NCBI RefSeq assembly: GCF_003347495.1
Contig: NZ_QCXY01000001.1
Location: 1,364,001-1,428,000 of the forward strand
Source of the DNA: Pleomorphovibrio marinus
GTDB taxonomy: Bacteria; Bacteroidota; Bacteroidia; Cytophagales; Cyclobacteriaceae
DNA: 64,000 nucleotides
Direction: 5' to 3'
Program-made: the position numbers and the translations under genes
Shown: positions 34,425-43,659 of the stretch, in pieces
How the letters are laid out: each line of letters begins with the position of its first letter
How positions within the stretch are numbered: the stretch's first letter is position 1
Notes under the pieces: generated by a model
Databases searched by the model: none
Seen by the model: the letters and a program-made list of their open reading frames with translations, nothing else
What the model was told of the DNA's origin: nothing

Positions 34425-35615
34425 CTAATCTCTTTTCTGCTTCGAATCAATATTCACCTTATAAATCTTAGCAAAATCCTCTTCCTCCTCTTCGTTAAAC
34501 CTACCCAGAAACCAAAGGAAGTCTCCCCGGGCCAAAAATTGCCTGGAATCCAGTCTTTCGGGCACCTCCCAATGAGCTAATCGATTGGTAGATTTGTCCA
34601 TCAATAAAAGCTGAGGGGTGTACTTCCCGGCAATAGATTCATAAAATTCCTTATAGGATTCGGCACTATTGGCTTGGTAATAGGCCTCTCGGTCACTTTT
34701 TTCATAGCCTGTAATATAGGATAAAAGCAGGTAATCCTTAAAATTAATCAGGTTTAAAGCCCTTCCGGCAGATTGGTCGGAGGTGATAGCCTTTACATCC
34801 ACCTTGTCATGGGGACGGCCCTTTCCCTCGTGGAATTCAAGATAGGGAATTGGGCTGCTTTTGATTAGTTCATAGGGCTCCTTTGCCGGGTATTGGTAAA
34901 GGGTGGGTTCTGTCCCCACGATAACATAAAATTGGTCATCGGTAAGCGTGAAGGTGGGGTACATTTCAATCATTTCATGCGCCATTCCATTTTTAAAGAC
35001 GCTGCCCTCCTCAAGGCCCATAAAGCGATGTAGCTGTCCGTCTTTCGGATTGAAGGATGCCATAAGCTCAAAGTGGTCATAATATTCTGGCTCAATTTTG
35101 GTAAATTGGTTTCTGGAAATTCCTGTGAAGAATACTTTTCCATTATATATGTGCATGGGTTTATCCACTGTACCTTTTCCTGATAAACCCGGAAATGGGT
35201 CTGTGCTGTGTTTTACCCGATTGATCAATTGCCCATCAAAATCAAATTCAAACAGCCCGTTTTGGGAAATGAGCTTGAAGGATTGGTTTCCCGTAAATGT
35301 AGCTGCTGACAATAGAAAGCGCCCATAACTATCCTTTACATCCCCTTGTTTTCGCATCTCCATTAGGGTGTTGCCCTGAAAGTCCGTTAATAGAATTAAG
35401 CCTTGTTGGCCATCGTACATTAACAGCTTTTCATTCTCCGGATCCACATCCATAAGGCCCAACATGCCTAAATATGGGATCTTGATGGAGTCTTCTAGCG
35501 TAATGCGGTAATCAGCATCCATTGACTCTTTAACTCGCTCTCCTCTACAGCCGATGAGCAATAGGTAAATAGAAGGTATCAAAAGGAAATAATACGGCTT
35601 AAAAAAAGCATACAT
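34425..35615 (-). CDS. Predicted lipoprotein, DUF4221-like beta-propeller
   Basis: The 396-residue protein has a hydrophobic signal with lipobox LLIGC (Cys23), then a series of beta-strand repeats of about 45-60 residues (LLMYDGQQGLILLTDFQGN, KLISQNGLFEFDFDGQL, FYVIVGTEPTLYQYPAKEP). These suggest a six-bladed propeller, as in the Bacteroidota DUF4221/BF3164-type lipoproteins. No enzymatic motif is visible. It converges with the GluTR-like gene with a 24-bp gap. Function unknown. Confidence 0.65.
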   Translation of the reverse strand: MYAFFKPYYFLLIPSIYLLLIGCRGERVKESMDADYRITLEDSIKIPYLGMLGLMDVDPENEKLLMYDGQQGLILLTDFQGNTLMEMRKQGDVKDSYGRFLLSAATFTGNQSFKLISQNGLFEFDFDGQLINRVKHSTDPFPGLSGKGTVDKPMHIYNGKVFFTGISRNQFTKIEPEYYDHFELMASFNPKDGQLHRFMGLEEGSVFKNGMAHEMIEMYPTFTLTDDQFYVIVGTEPTLYQYPAKEPYELIKSSPIPYLEFHEGKGRPHDKVDVKAITSDQSAGRALNLINFKDYLLLSYITGYEKSDREAYYQANSAESYKEFYESIAGKYTPQLLLMDKSTNRLAHWEVPERLDSRQFLARGDFLWFLGRFNEEEEEDFAKIYKVNIDSKQKRD

Positions 35616-36038
35616 GGCCTAGCGGAATAAGGTACAAACAGGTAAGGTATAAATTTAAAAACTAATTATTTAAAAACAAATTAATTTGCCATTTTGTTGA
35701 AAGCACTTTTCCCTTTATATCAGATAAGCAAACCAATTCCCAAAACGCAGATCCTTTGATGGAAAACATAACCTTCCCTAGTGAATCCAGTCAGTTGCCG
35801 ACCTTTATTTCAGAAAATGGATTTTCAGGCCACCGATTACTGTGGTCTATTTTAAAGGGTAAGATTTTGTTTCATGTCTCCATTGGGATATTTAATGAGA
35901 ATAAAAGCTTTATCCGAATAGGAAATTCCTGAAAAATAGTGATTTTTGTAATCATTCTATAGAATTTCTTTTGACAAATGGCTATTCCTTGGTAGCTTAA
36001 CAAGTATTTCAGCAACAAATCTCACTAAACGAATCACT
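35616..36038. other. 423-bp intergenic region, AT-rich
   Basis: The region separates divergent genes and should hold both promoters. I see no clean TTG/TAnnTTTG pair; TTTTGAC at about 35970 is the nearest -33-like string for the downstream gene. It also holds a 57-codon open frame listed separately. No repeat or RNA-like structure stands out. Confidence 0.5.
35759..35932 (+). CDS. Possible small ORF, 57 codons
   Basis: An ATG at 35759 opens a 57-codon frame starting MENITFPSESSQLPTF and ending at TGA 35930-35932. The peptide has mixed composition and no recognisable motif, signal or transmembrane segment. No convincing ribosome-binding site or promoter is visible. A frame of this length can arise by chance in a 423-bp gap, so it is listed only as a candidate. 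Confidence 0.15.
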   Translation: MENITFPSESSQLPTFISENGFSGHRLLWSILKGKILFHVSIGIFNENKSFIRIGNS

Positions 36039-36350
36039 ATGGCCAAGAAAAAAGGTTCATTTGAAGAAATTGAAAGCCTGCTGAAAGACGTAGGTAATAA
36101 AATCGAAGAACTTGTTAAGAAAGGTACCGAGTCTTCGGGTGAGCTCAGGGATGAAATAGAAGATAAGATTTCGAATCTCAGGGAGGAGAAAGAAAGGCTT
36201 CAAAAAGATTTTGAAAAGAAAAAGTCTACTTTCGAAAAGAAGTACAAGGGAACCAAAAAGAGGGTAACCCCAAAATTAAAGGAGTCTGCGGGTCATCTCA
36301 AAGAAGCTTTCAAGTCCTTATTTCAGGCCATCAATGCCCTTATGAAATAA
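36039..36350 (+). CDS. Small coiled-coil protein
   Basis: This 103-residue protein is highly charged and nearly all helical, with heptad-like spacing from residue 7 to 75 (ESLLKDVGNKIEELVKKG, DEIEDKISNLREEKERLQKDFEKK). It has no signal peptide or membrane segment and is rich in lysine. A short more hydrophobic helix (EAFKSLFQAINALMK) closes it. It resembles small stress- or gas-vesicle/YtxH-type helical proteins only in composition, and I assign no family. It is followed after 70 bp by the ABC-F gene with a hairpin between. Confidence 0.6.
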   Translation: MAKKKGSFEEIESLLKDVGNKIEELVKKGTESSGELRDEIEDKISNLREEKERLQKDFEKKKSTFEKKYKGTKKRVTPKLKESAGHLKEAFKSLFQAINALMK

Positions 36351-36362
36351 AATTACTGAATT

Positions 36363-36403
36363 TCTTAACCACTGCCACACCTTTTGGTAGGGTTAAGGAA
36401 AGT
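36363..36403 (+). terminator. Possible attenuated hairpin between coiled-coil gene and ABC-F gene
   Basis: TTCTTAACC can pair with GGTTAAGGAA with one bulge, and CTGCCA with TGGTAG inside it. It is followed by TTTTGG and TTTTG, only weak T-runs. Its position 13 bp after a stop suggests a terminator, but the same segment overlaps the candidate ABC-F promoter. Confidence 0.4.
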
Positions 36404-36416
36404 TTTGGTAATTTTG
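36384..36416 (+). promoter_or_regulatory. Candidate promoter of the ABC-F gene
   Basis: TTG (36384-36386), 22-bp spacer, then TAATTTTG (36409-36416) matches the Bacteroidota consensus. The -7 element ends only 4 bp before the ATG at 36421, so transcription would start at about the initiation codon. Confidence 0.4.
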
Positions 36417-36420
36417 AATC

Positions 36421-38307
36421 ATGAATTATTTATCTGTAGAGCAGCTCAGCAAGGCGTTTGGTGAAAAGGTACTTTTTCGGGGTATTTCATTTGGAATAGA
36501 CCAGGGACAAAAAATGGCCCTTGTGGGTGTAAATGGTGCCGGAAAGTCCACATTGATGAAAATCATAATGGGACTGGAAATCCCAGACGAAGGAGAGGTT
36601 GGCATCAACCAAGATATAAAGGTGGCATTCGTACACCAAAACCCTACCTTCGACGCTGCATTGACTGTTTACCAAGCCGTGTTTTCAGGTTCAGACAATG
36701 AGCTCCTACAGACCATCACTGCCTACCAAAAGGCTATGCTTCATGCCGAGCAAGGCAAGGACAATGGGAACCAGATGCAAGCCCTGTTTGAAAAGATGGA
36801 TGCCCTGCAGGCCTGGGACTATGAATTCAAGGTCAAAGAAATCCTAGGAAAGCTGGGCATACAGGATACGGAGGCTGGAATAGATACGCTCAGTGGAGGA
36901 CAAAGGAAAAGGGTGGCCCTAGCTAAGGCTATCCTGGAAGAGCCCAATCTGCTACTGTTAGATGAGCCGACCAACCACCTGGACCTAGCTACCATAGAAT
37001 GGCTGGAAGACTACCTGTCCAAGGCCAATCTCTCCCTATTGATGGTCACTCACGACCGTTATTTTCTCGAAAAAGTCACCAACCACATCCTGGAACTGGA
37101 TGGGGGTAAGGTATTTACCTACCAAGGCAACTATAGCCAGTTTTTAATAAAAAAGGAGGAGCGCTTAGCTACTGAGGCTACCTTACAGGACAAAGCCAAA
37201 AACCTCTATAAAAAAGAGCTGGACTGGATGAGGCGGCAGCCAAAGGCGCGGAGCACCAAAGCTAAATACCGGGTGGATGCCTTTGAGGCCACCAAAGAAA
37301 AGGCCTTTCAGAAAAGAGAACAAACAAACGTGAACCTGGACGTGCAAAGCCAACGTCTTGGGAAAAAGATCATAGAAATCGAAGACCTCAAAAAGGCGTA
37401 TGGAGACAAGGTATTGATTGACGACTTCACCTATACCTTCAAGCGGGGAGATAAAATAGGTATTACAGGTCCTAATGGGGCCGGTAAAACGACTTTCCTA
37501 AAACTAATTACCGGCGAGGAGCAGCCTGATGGAGGTGAGATCACCATAGGGCAGACTACGGCCTTTGGGTATTATAAGCAGGAGGAGTCAAGCTTTGACC
37601 CAACCAAAACGTTAATAGACACGGTAAAGACCGTGGCAGAGGTGGTCACAGTGGGCAGTGGCAGCACGATCACCGTCAGCCAATTTCTCAGTCAGTTTGG
37701 CTTTCCACCCAAGCAGCAGCATACTCCCATAGAGAAGTTGAGCGGAGGTGAAAAGCGGAGGCTCCAACTGCTGATGGTACTGATCAAAAGCCCCAATTTC
37801 CTGATTTTGGATGAACCCACCAATGACCTGGACATTATGACCCTGAATACCTTGGAGGAGTTTCTGGATAACTTCAATGGCTGCTTGGTAATCGTGTCAC
37901 ATGATAGATATTTTATGGACAGGCTGGTAGATCACCTGTTTGTGTTTGACGGAGAGGGCAATATCAAGGACTTCCCTGGCAATTACACGGACTATAGGGA
38001 GTGGGAAAGATCCGTTAAAAAGGCAGACATGTCTCAGAAGGCACCAAAGAAAAAGGTGCCTACCACTACCGAGAAACCAAAAGATTCCTACAAGCCGACT
38101 TTCAAGGAAAAAAAGGAATTCGAGGACATCAGTTTGCGTCTGGAGGCACTGGAAAAAGAAAAAGCCTCGCTAACTGAACAGCTAAATGATAGTGAGCTGG
38201 AACATGAAGAATTGACACGTCTGTCCTTGCTGGTAGAAAAGCTGGTGGAGGAAACGGAGCAATTGGAAATGCGCTGGTTGGAGTTGAGTGAGCTGGGGCT
38301 GGAGTAA
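36421..38307 (+). CDS. ABC-F family ATPase (Uup/EttA-like)
   Basis: The 628-residue protein has two ABC ATPase domains and no membrane part: Walker A GVNGAGKST (36-44) and GPNGAGKTT (about 350), signatures LSGGQRKR and LSGGEKRR, and Walker B LLLLDEPTNHLD and FLILDEPTNDLD. An inter-domain linker lies at about 240-310, and a C-terminal lysine/glutamate-rich coiled coil (about 540-628) is of Uup type. ABC-F proteins act on ribosomes or, for Uup, on nucleic-acid intermediates. The Uup-like tail favours that subgroup. A candidate promoter nearly abuts the ATG. Confidence 0.92.
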   Translation: MNYLSVEQLSKAFGEKVLFRGISFGIDQGQKMALVGVNGAGKSTLMKIIMGLEIPDEGEVGINQDIKVAFVHQNPTFDAALTVYQAVFSGSDNELLQTITAYQKAMLHAEQGKDNGNQMQALFEKMDALQAWDYEFKVKEILGKLGIQDTEAGIDTLSGGQRKRVALAKAILEEPNLLLLDEPTNHLDLATIEWLEDYLSKANLSLLMVTHDRYFLEKVTNHILELDGGKVFTYQGNYSQFLIKKEERLATEATLQDKAKNLYKKELDWMRRQPKARSTKAKYRVDAFEATKEKAFQKREQTNVNLDVQSQRLGKKIIEIEDLKKAYGDKVLIDDFTYTFKRGDKIGITGPNGAGKTTFLKLITGEEQPDGGEITIGQTTAFGYYKQEESSFDPTKTLIDTVKTVAEVVTVGSGSTITVSQFLSQFGFPPKQQHTPIEKLSGGEKRRLQLLMVLIKSPNFLILDEPTNDLDIMTLNTLEEFLDNFNGCLVIVSHDRYFMDRLVDHLFVFDGEGNIKDFPGNYTDYREWERSVKKADMSQKAPKKKVPTTTEKPKDSYKPTFKEKKEFEDISLRLEALEKEKASLTEQLNDSELEHEELTRLSLLVEKLVEETEQLEMRWLELSELGLE

Positions 38308-38376
38308 GTAGAGAGGCAAGGCTTTGTTTTCATTCCTCCATGATCCGCGCTAAGCCTACTTTTACATTTGATGGCT

Positions 38377-38410
38377 GAGACTAAGAGACTGTACTCGATC
38401 GAGATTTTAG
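38377..38410 (+). repeat. 34-bp imperfect direct repeat, unit 1
   Basis: Starts GAGACTAAG and contains CGATCGAG. It matches the unit at 38536-38569 at 30 of 34 positions by eye, 159 bp apart. Confidence 0.75.
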
Positions 38411-38535
38411 ATTTTCTCCGGAAGGTTTTTGACACTGAGGACACAAAGGAGGCACAAAGGGCGCAGAGGGTTTTTTATATGGGGTTTTTGGGTTAGAGTC
38501 GTTTGTGTTCTTGGGATTAAAGACTAAGGGGCTTA

Positions 38536-38569
38536 GAGACTAAGTGACAGTACGCGATCGAGATTTTTG
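38536..38569 (+). repeat. 34-bp imperfect direct repeat, unit 2
   Basis: The second copy of the unit at 38377-38410, with substitutions at four positions. Confidence 0.75.
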
Positions 38570-38688
38570 TTTTTGTCGCGCGCGGTTTGATCGATTGGTT
38601 TTGATTAGGGATTTTTACCTCTTCCTTAATGGACTACTAATCCTCAGGCTTAAACGTCGATACACCAAAACTTAGACGGGATTAAAAA

Positions 38689-38750
38689 GCTCCAGAGGAG
38701 CGACCGATGTAATAACCATGGGTTTTAACCCAAGGAGAACCTTCATCGGT
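38689..38750. repeat. Cloverleaf-like structured element, possibly REP-type
   Basis: A hairpin GCTCC-AGA-GGAGC (38689-38701) is followed by an enclosing stem ACCGATG (38703-38709) / CATCGGT (38744-38750). That stem contains two hairpins, TGGGT-TTTA-ACCCA (38719-38732) and AAGG-AGAA-CCTT (38732-38743). The compactness and intergenic position fit a REP/RAYT-mobilised element or a small structured RNA. No transposase is nearby. Confidence 0.6.
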
Positions 38751-38817
38751 TAAAAAATAAATTAAGCTCACCTACGGCTTTTCCCCCTTAGAAAGTTATG
38801 TACAGGACTGGGGTGTA

Positions 38818-38854
38818 ATAAAAAAAGCCCAGGGAAAGGTTATCCCCAGGCTTA
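38818..38854 (-). terminator. Rho-independent terminator of the sugar-utilisation locus
   Basis: On the minus strand AAGCCTGGGGA pairs with TCCCTGGGCTT over 11 positions (two G-U wobbles) around a 7-nt loop, followed by TTTTTTTATT. It lies 52 bp past the stop of the Gfo/Idh/MocA gene. Confidence 0.9.
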
Positions 38855-38905
38855 TTGATATGTATTTATGGAGTTGTTTGCCTCTTAAACATAGCGAATA
38901 CTTTT

Positions 38906-40069
38906 TCACTTCTCCACCCAATCCACACCGGTATCCTTCCAGCTTCTTGAAGCTGCAGAATCTAATACCGCCTGACAAACCTTCTGGGTTTCGTAGGCAT
39001 CGCGGAAGGTGGGGTGACAAGGTTCTCCTGTCTCCAGACTCTTAAAGAAATCGGCCACCTGATGGATAAAGGAATGCTCGTACCCTATGCTGGTTCCTGG
39101 TATCCACCACCTATCCATATAGGGTTGATCCCCGTCGGTGACGTGGATGGAGCGCCAGCCTCTCACTTCCGATTCGTCATCATGGTCAAAATACTCCAGG
39201 CGGTTCAAGTCGTGCAGGTCCCAACGTATAGAGGCATGCTCACCGTTGATCTCAAAGGTATACAAGGCCTTATGACCCCGTGCATAGCGTGTAGCTTCGA
39301 ACAAGCCTAGGGAGCCATTGTCAAAATGGCACTGGAAGGAGCAGGCATCATCTATGCCTACTTTTTGAGTTTTACCGCTACCTTGGTGTACCCTTTCCTT
39401 GATAAATGTTTCCGCAACAGCAGATACATCCTTGATTCCCCCATTCATCCACATGGCGGTATCTATGCAGTGGGCCAGCAAGTCACCCGTTACACCTGAT
39501 CCTGCCTCGTCCACATCAAGTCTCCAAAGAGCATCCCCCCCCTGAGGCAACTCAGGGTTAATGGTCCAATCCTGAAGGAAGTTAGCCCTGTAGTGGAAAA
39601 TCTTGCCTAGCTTTCCTGAGGCAACAATTTTCTTGGCCAAGGTCACCGCGGGTACTCGCCTATAATTATACCAAACAGTATTCTTCACTCCCGCTTTTTC
39701 TACTATCTCAGTCATGGTCTTGGCCTCGTCCAAGGTCCTGGCAAGAGGCTTTTCACATAAGATCATCTTGCCTGCTTTCGCTGCTGCATTTGCAATTTCT
39801 GCATGGGTACCGTTGGGCGTGCAGATGTCTATTGCATCCACATCGTCTCGCTCTATGACCTTCTTCCAGTCAGTTTCATAAGAGGCATATCCCCACTGCT
39901 CGGCAAAGGCCTTGATCTTATCCTCCCTTCGGGAGCAGGCTACTTGGAGTACAGGTCGGTATTCATATTCAGGAAAGAAATCACCTAGGCGCTTATAGCC
40001 GTTGGTATGGATCCTTCCCATCAAACCTGTACCTATCATTCCTATTCTTATTTGCTTTTTTTCAGACAT
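38906..40069 (-). CDS. Cytoplasmic Gfo/Idh/MocA-family sugar oxidoreductase
   Basis: The 387-residue protein has a Rossmann N-terminus with [13 protein letters not shown] (about 8-20), the EKP motif in LCEKPLART (about 103-111), and a C-terminal GFO_IDH_MocA domain containing the D-x3-H pattern in [13 protein letters not shown]. There is no signal peptide, in contrast with the exported paralogue at 29867-31000. It is the last gene of the SusC/D locus, 59 bp after the TIM-barrel gene, and probably oxidises or reduces a sugar C3 carbonyl or an inositol-type substrate there (inference from neighbours). Confidence 0.9.
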   Translation of the reverse strand: MSEKKQIRIGMIGTGLMGRIHTNGYKRLGDFFPEYEYRPVLQVACSRREDKIKAFAEQWGYASYETDWKKVIERDDVDAIDICTPNGTHAEIANAAAKAGKMILCEKPLARTLDEAKTMTEIVEKAGVKNTVWYNYRRVPAVTLAKKIVASGKLGKIFHYRANFLQDWTINPELPQGGDALWRLDVDEAGSGVTGDLLAHCIDTAMWMNGGIKDVSAVAETFIKERVHQGSGKTQKVGIDDACSFQCHFDNGSLGLFEATRYARGHKALYTFEINGEHASIRWDLHDLNRLEYFDHDDESEVRGWRSIHVTDGDQPYMDRWWIPGTSIGYEHSFIHQVADFFKSLETGEPCHPTFRDAYETQKVCQAVLDSAASRSWKDTGVDWVEK

Positions 40070-40128
40070 GGCATATTATTTTGGTTGGTAATCTCATTTA
40101 CTTGTTAAAAAAAATGGGCCAGACAGGA

Positions 40129-41160
40129 TCACTCTTTCCATCCGTGTCTCTCCCTCACCTTTATCAAAGCGGCCAGTATATCGTTCCAGGTCTCCTTTTT
40201 GCCCATCACGGCATTGGGGAACATGCATCCATCCCAGCAGATATGCTTGAAGGCCTTGGTGAGTTCACCATTCTCGTCCCTTAGCCAGTAACCGGCATCC
40301 TCAGCGATGTCCAGTTTACCATTGGGGTCGTTGGCCAGGCAGTGCCTTCCGGTCTTGTCATGGGAGCCGGAGCCGAAAACGGTGGCGTCATTTTGGGCCA
40401 CGTGGAAGTCTATAGTCCAGGGCCTTAGGGCATCGGTCATGGTTTTTAGGGCTTCCTTCTTGGGGCCTTCCTCCTCCCAGTTGTACCCTTCCGGTAGCAA
40501 TTTGTGCTCAGGATAGTTGTACCCCATGGTATAGAGCAGGGTATGGGCCATATCTGCCTGAAAGCCGAGGGTAGGGTTGTTGACAGACTCCAGGGTTTCG
40601 AGCATGGTTTTCCAACTGTGCATGCCACCCCAGCAGATTTCTCCTTCGGCAGCCAATCGCTCTCCATAGTTTTCGGCGATTTTGCAGGCTTCCTTCAGGG
40701 TTTCCACGATGATTTTCTGGCTACCCTTTGGATCCTTAGCCCACTGCTCTGGGCTGCTGGCGGTATCTATCCTTACGACTCCATAAGGACGAACGCCTGC
40801 ATCTCTTAGCTTTTGGCCAAACTGACAGGATTTTTCCAAAAGCTTCAAATAGGTGGCCCTATCCTCTTTAGATCCCAAGATGGGGCCGTCCCAGATGGGA
40901 GCCACTAAGCTTCCAATATTCAAGTTTAAAGAGGAAACTTTGTCGGCCAGTTTTTTGATGCCGTCATCTCCCGAATCCATGTCGATATGTGGATCAAAAA
41001 GACCAATGTCCACCCCGTCGAACTTCACCCCGTTCACCTCGGCAGAAGCGGTGTGCTCCAACATTTCATCAAAAGATATGATCGGCTCAGAATCTGGGCC
41101 TTTGCCCACAATCCCGGGCCAAGTCGCATTGTGTAATTTGGGAAAATTATTTTGGGACAT
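40129..41160 (-). CDS. Sugar isomerase/epimerase, AP-endonuclease-2 TIM-barrel family
   Basis: The 343-residue protein has no signal peptide and fits the xylose-isomerase-like TIM barrel. Likely metal ligands lie in the segments [12 protein letters not shown] (Glu), [10 protein letters not shown] (Asp, His), [10 protein letters not shown] (His) and [10 protein letters not shown]. Family members include IolE/IolI, 3-keto-sugar isomerases and related enzymes. In a locus with DUF1080 and Gfo/Idh/MocA genes it most plausibly acts on a keto-sugar, but the substrate is inferred. It sits 59 bp upstream of the oxidoreductase gene and 111 bp after the cupin gene. Confidence 0.87.
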   Translation of the reverse strand: MSQNNFPKLHNATWPGIVGKGPDSEPIISFDEMLEHTASAEVNGVKFDGVDIGLFDPHIDMDSGDDGIKKLADKVSSLNLNIGSLVAPIWDGPILGSKEDRATYLKLLEKSCQFGQKLRDAGVRPYGVVRIDTASSPEQWAKDPKGSQKIIVETLKEACKIAENYGERLAAEGEICWGGMHSWKTMLETLESVNNPTLGFQADMAHTLLYTMGYNYPEHKLLPEGYNWEEEGPKKEALKTMTDALRPWTIDFHVAQNDATVFGSGSHDKTGRHCLANDPNGKLDIAEDAGYWLRDENGELTKAFKHICWDGCMFPNAVMGKKETWNDILAALIKVRERHGWKE

Positions 41161-41271
41161 AATTTTTATGGTTTTTTGGTACTAAATAGGTTGCATTTTG
41201 CAATATATGGCAAGAAATTAAGCAATTTATCTTACAAAGTCAGGATGATTGCTGATTTTCTGCCTAATTCT

Positions 41272-42477
41272 TTAAATATTCAGATCAGGATTTTCAGGAC
41301 CGAAATGCTTAAGCATCACGATAGGGTCAGTCTTGGAGTGATTGGTGATTTTCACGCCCTCCGAAGCAGCTTTTTCGGTTACGAAGTATTCGTCATGCGT
41401 AAGTTGACCATAGCGAATTAGTGAAGGTGTCTCTACGTCCCATTCACCCATCTGCCCATGACCTTGCATCATGATCATACCATAGGCCGCATTGTCCTTA
41501 ATCGTCACGGTCTGCCCAGGGAATACCGTCAATTCCTTGGCGCTAAAGGCATCGGATCGGTAGCATATCCAGTTTTCCTGGTATCCTTCTCTTTTCATCT
41601 CATCGGCATCCCGCACAGGCTTAGGTTCCATGAACCTTGTTTCGAGCAGGTTGGGGTTCACGTTTAGTTCCCAATCTATCACCTCCATAAGTTGGTCGAA
41701 GTCTCCAATGCGTTCTTTGGGAGTGCCGTTCCAGAGAAGCTCTTCTGGTATGATGGCCTCATTAACCAGTGATTGGTACATGGCAAACACATCAGAGGCT
41801 TTTTGCGGTTCATAGGTACAGAGGCTGCCAGGAGCGTGGAGCATTCCCGGAGGGACATCCCACCCAGTACCAGGTTGAAGCCTAAAGGCCTGGGAATAAT
41901 TGGTTATCTTATTGTCCCCTTTAGTGAAGTTCATGAGGCATTTCTTAATCTGCTCCTTGGTGGTGCCTGGGGCAATTCCGAAAAAGGTATAAGGGTAATC
42001 CCCTCCATGGTTGTTAAGCTGTGGAGGAAAATAATAGGCTTCAGGTTTACCCTTCTGGCCTATTTTAGCAGCATGCTCGTCATTGTGGTGAATATGGTGT
42101 GGTAAGGGGCCCATGTTGTCAAAAAACTTGGAATACATGGGCCAACTCTTATGTTCATCCCATATTCTGGACCCAATTATTTCCCCTTTTAATTCTTCAA
42201 TAACATCACGCAACAGAACTTGTTCCTCTTTTCCGGAGGGACCTACCACCACCATACTTAAGCCTTCATTTTTACCAGTGAGTGGCCCGTTTTCAGCTGC
42301 AGTAGTGGAGGAAAGCCATCTTTCATCTATCCCGCCCCTTGCACCTCCAAGCACATAGTAATCATCTGGGTGGAGTTTTATCCTCCTTCCCGGTACACAA
42401 AAAGACCTAGGCACCCAGGTAGGTGCCAAGCGAAGGATTCCTTGACCTTCTTCTAACGCTTTTTTTGCCAAACTCAT
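41272..42477 (-). CDS. Cupin protein related to type I mannose-6-phosphate isomerase
   Basis: The 401-residue protein has a double-cupin layout. The metal-site candidates are in LPHHIHHNDEHAAK (about 123-136) and VPPGMLHAPG (about 223-232), matching the H-x-H...E...H pattern of type I phosphomannose isomerases by eye. It is somewhat longer than small PMIs and lacks the full PMI signature, so it could act on an unphosphorylated or keto sugar. It starts 14 bp after the DUF4432 gene and is clearly in the same operon. Confidence 0.68.
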   Translation of the reverse strand: MSLAKKALEEGQGILRLAPTWVPRSFCVPGRRIKLHPDDYYVLGGARGGIDERWLSSTTAAENGPLTGKNEGLSMVVVGPSGKEEQVLLRDVIEELKGEIIGSRIWDEHKSWPMYSKFFDNMGPLPHHIHHNDEHAAKIGQKGKPEAYYFPPQLNNHGGDYPYTFFGIAPGTTKEQIKKCLMNFTKGDNKITNYSQAFRLQPGTGWDVPPGMLHAPGSLCTYEPQKASDVFAMYQSLVNEAIIPEELLWNGTPKERIGDFDQLMEVIDWELNVNPNLLETRFMEPKPVRDADEMKREGYQENWICYRSDAFSAKELTVFPGQTVTIKDNAAYGMIMMQGHGQMGEWDVETPSLIRYGQLTHDEYFVTEKAASEGVKITNHSKTDPIVMLKHFGPENPDLNI

Positions 42478-42491
42478 AGGTAATTTCTGAT

Positions 42492-43586
42492 TTATGTTGT
42501 CGATTGATTTATTGCTAATAATCCCTGAAGATCCTCCTCCCGGGTCAAAACTTCCATTTCCAATTCGTAGTACTTGCTCTCACCAGGTTGCAAAAAAAGC
42601 AGGCTTCCATCCTCTCTCGCCATAGCCTGTCCTATGGGTGGGTGAGTTCCTGGCTCAAGGGCAGTGACATACTCATGTTCTCCCCAATGTTGCCAATTGG
42701 TTAACCAGGGGAGTTGATCTTTCTTAAAGCTTAACTTCAATCCCAACCCAAGTGACTGATTACAAATGCCTGCTGTGCAAATGCCATTTCCAGCAGGCTT
42801 AGCATCGATGAAAGCAACATCCTCTCCACTGCCCTTGTGGGCTTCCAAAGGAGGAGGACAGGTTTTGAAATCATTATCCTGGTGAAAAATAGGGTTGTTG
42901 GGAGTATCCTCCCTTGGCCTCCAATTTCCTTTCCATACTATACTTGCTCCCTCATCCACCAAGGGCCACCCAAAGTTAATATGGTAGAGGAGCATGTGGG
43001 CTTGGGTTTCGTTGGATCGGTTTACTACCTGGTCTATGAGTTGGATTTTGGCTTCTCCGAGTTTTCCCTTTATGGTTCTTTTCAGGCAAAGGTGGGGGCC
43101 AAAAACAGTGCTTTCCATAATGATACCTGAAATCGACATTTCAGTCTCCCCCATTATTGGATCGGGCTGCACAATAGAAAGTACCTCAGCCGCTTCATTT
43201 GAAATCCTACCATGTAGGCCTCGTTTTCCATGGGCATCTTCTTCCGGCCCTCCCACGTGACTGAGGCCACAGGTGGTAAGTAACCCTCCTCCAAAGGTGC
43301 TGAGCCAATCCAGCCCGGAAGCCAAGTGCTGAGGGCCTACTGTCCCTACTTGACTGATCCATGCCAACGAATAGCCACCAAAAAAAGCCTCTGCGATGTC
43401 CATACCCCTGTCAAGGAGGACCTTATACCTTAAACCTGTCCCAGTATCTATCCACGCAATCCTACTGCCCCTGCCTGGTCCATTGTCAAGCACGGCTGTT
43501 TCTATGCCCCCAAGCTGAGACCTGTGGCCTACTTTTCGGTGCCAATTGGAAGCGGGTGTTGATTTGGTGGTTTCGTACGGGTTCAT
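42492..43586 (-). CDS. DUF4432 aldose-1-epimerase-like protein
   Basis: The 364-residue protein matches the DUF4432 branch of the galactose-mutarotase-like superfamily: N-terminal RSQLGGIETAVLDNGPGRG, a VLLDRGMDIAEAFFGGYSLAW segment and the active-site-like LTTCGLSHVGGPEEDAHGKRGLHGR. There is no signal peptide. Members probably interconvert sugar anomers or bind a sugar product of the pathway. Its stop is 14 bp before the cupin gene, and it follows the DUF1080 gene by 73 bp, linking exported and cytoplasmic steps of the locus. Confidence 0.78.
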   Translation of the reverse strand: MNPYETTKSTPASNWHRKVGHRSQLGGIETAVLDNGPGRGSRIAWIDTGTGLRYKVLLDRGMDIAEAFFGGYSLAWISQVGTVGPQHLASGLDWLSTFGGGLLTTCGLSHVGGPEEDAHGKRGLHGRISNEAAEVLSIVQPDPIMGETEMSISGIIMESTVFGPHLCLKRTIKGKLGEAKIQLIDQVVNRSNETQAHMLLYHINFGWPLVDEGASIVWKGNWRPREDTPNNPIFHQDNDFKTCPPPLEAHKGSGEDVAFIDAKPAGNGICTAGICNQSLGLGLKLSFKKDQLPWLTNWQHWGEHEYVTALEPGTHPPIGQAMAREDGSLLFLQPGESKYYELEMEVLTREEDLQGLLAINQSTT

Positions 43587-43659
43587 TAAGGCATTTTAGG
43601 TTTAAATATCCAATATACAAAAGTACTCCCTAAGCACTATCCTGCGGTGTCAGGTATAT

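Larger units (their letters stand above)
38308..38905. other. 598-bp intergenic mosaic of repeats
   Basis: No gene is supported here. The gap contains a 34-bp imperfect direct repeat pair (38377 and 38536), a purine-rich ACAAAGG-type stretch (38431-38470), a compact cloverleaf-like element (38689-38750) and the terminator of the upstream-facing sugar locus (38818-38854). It marks the border of the accessory locus. Confidence 0.7.
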
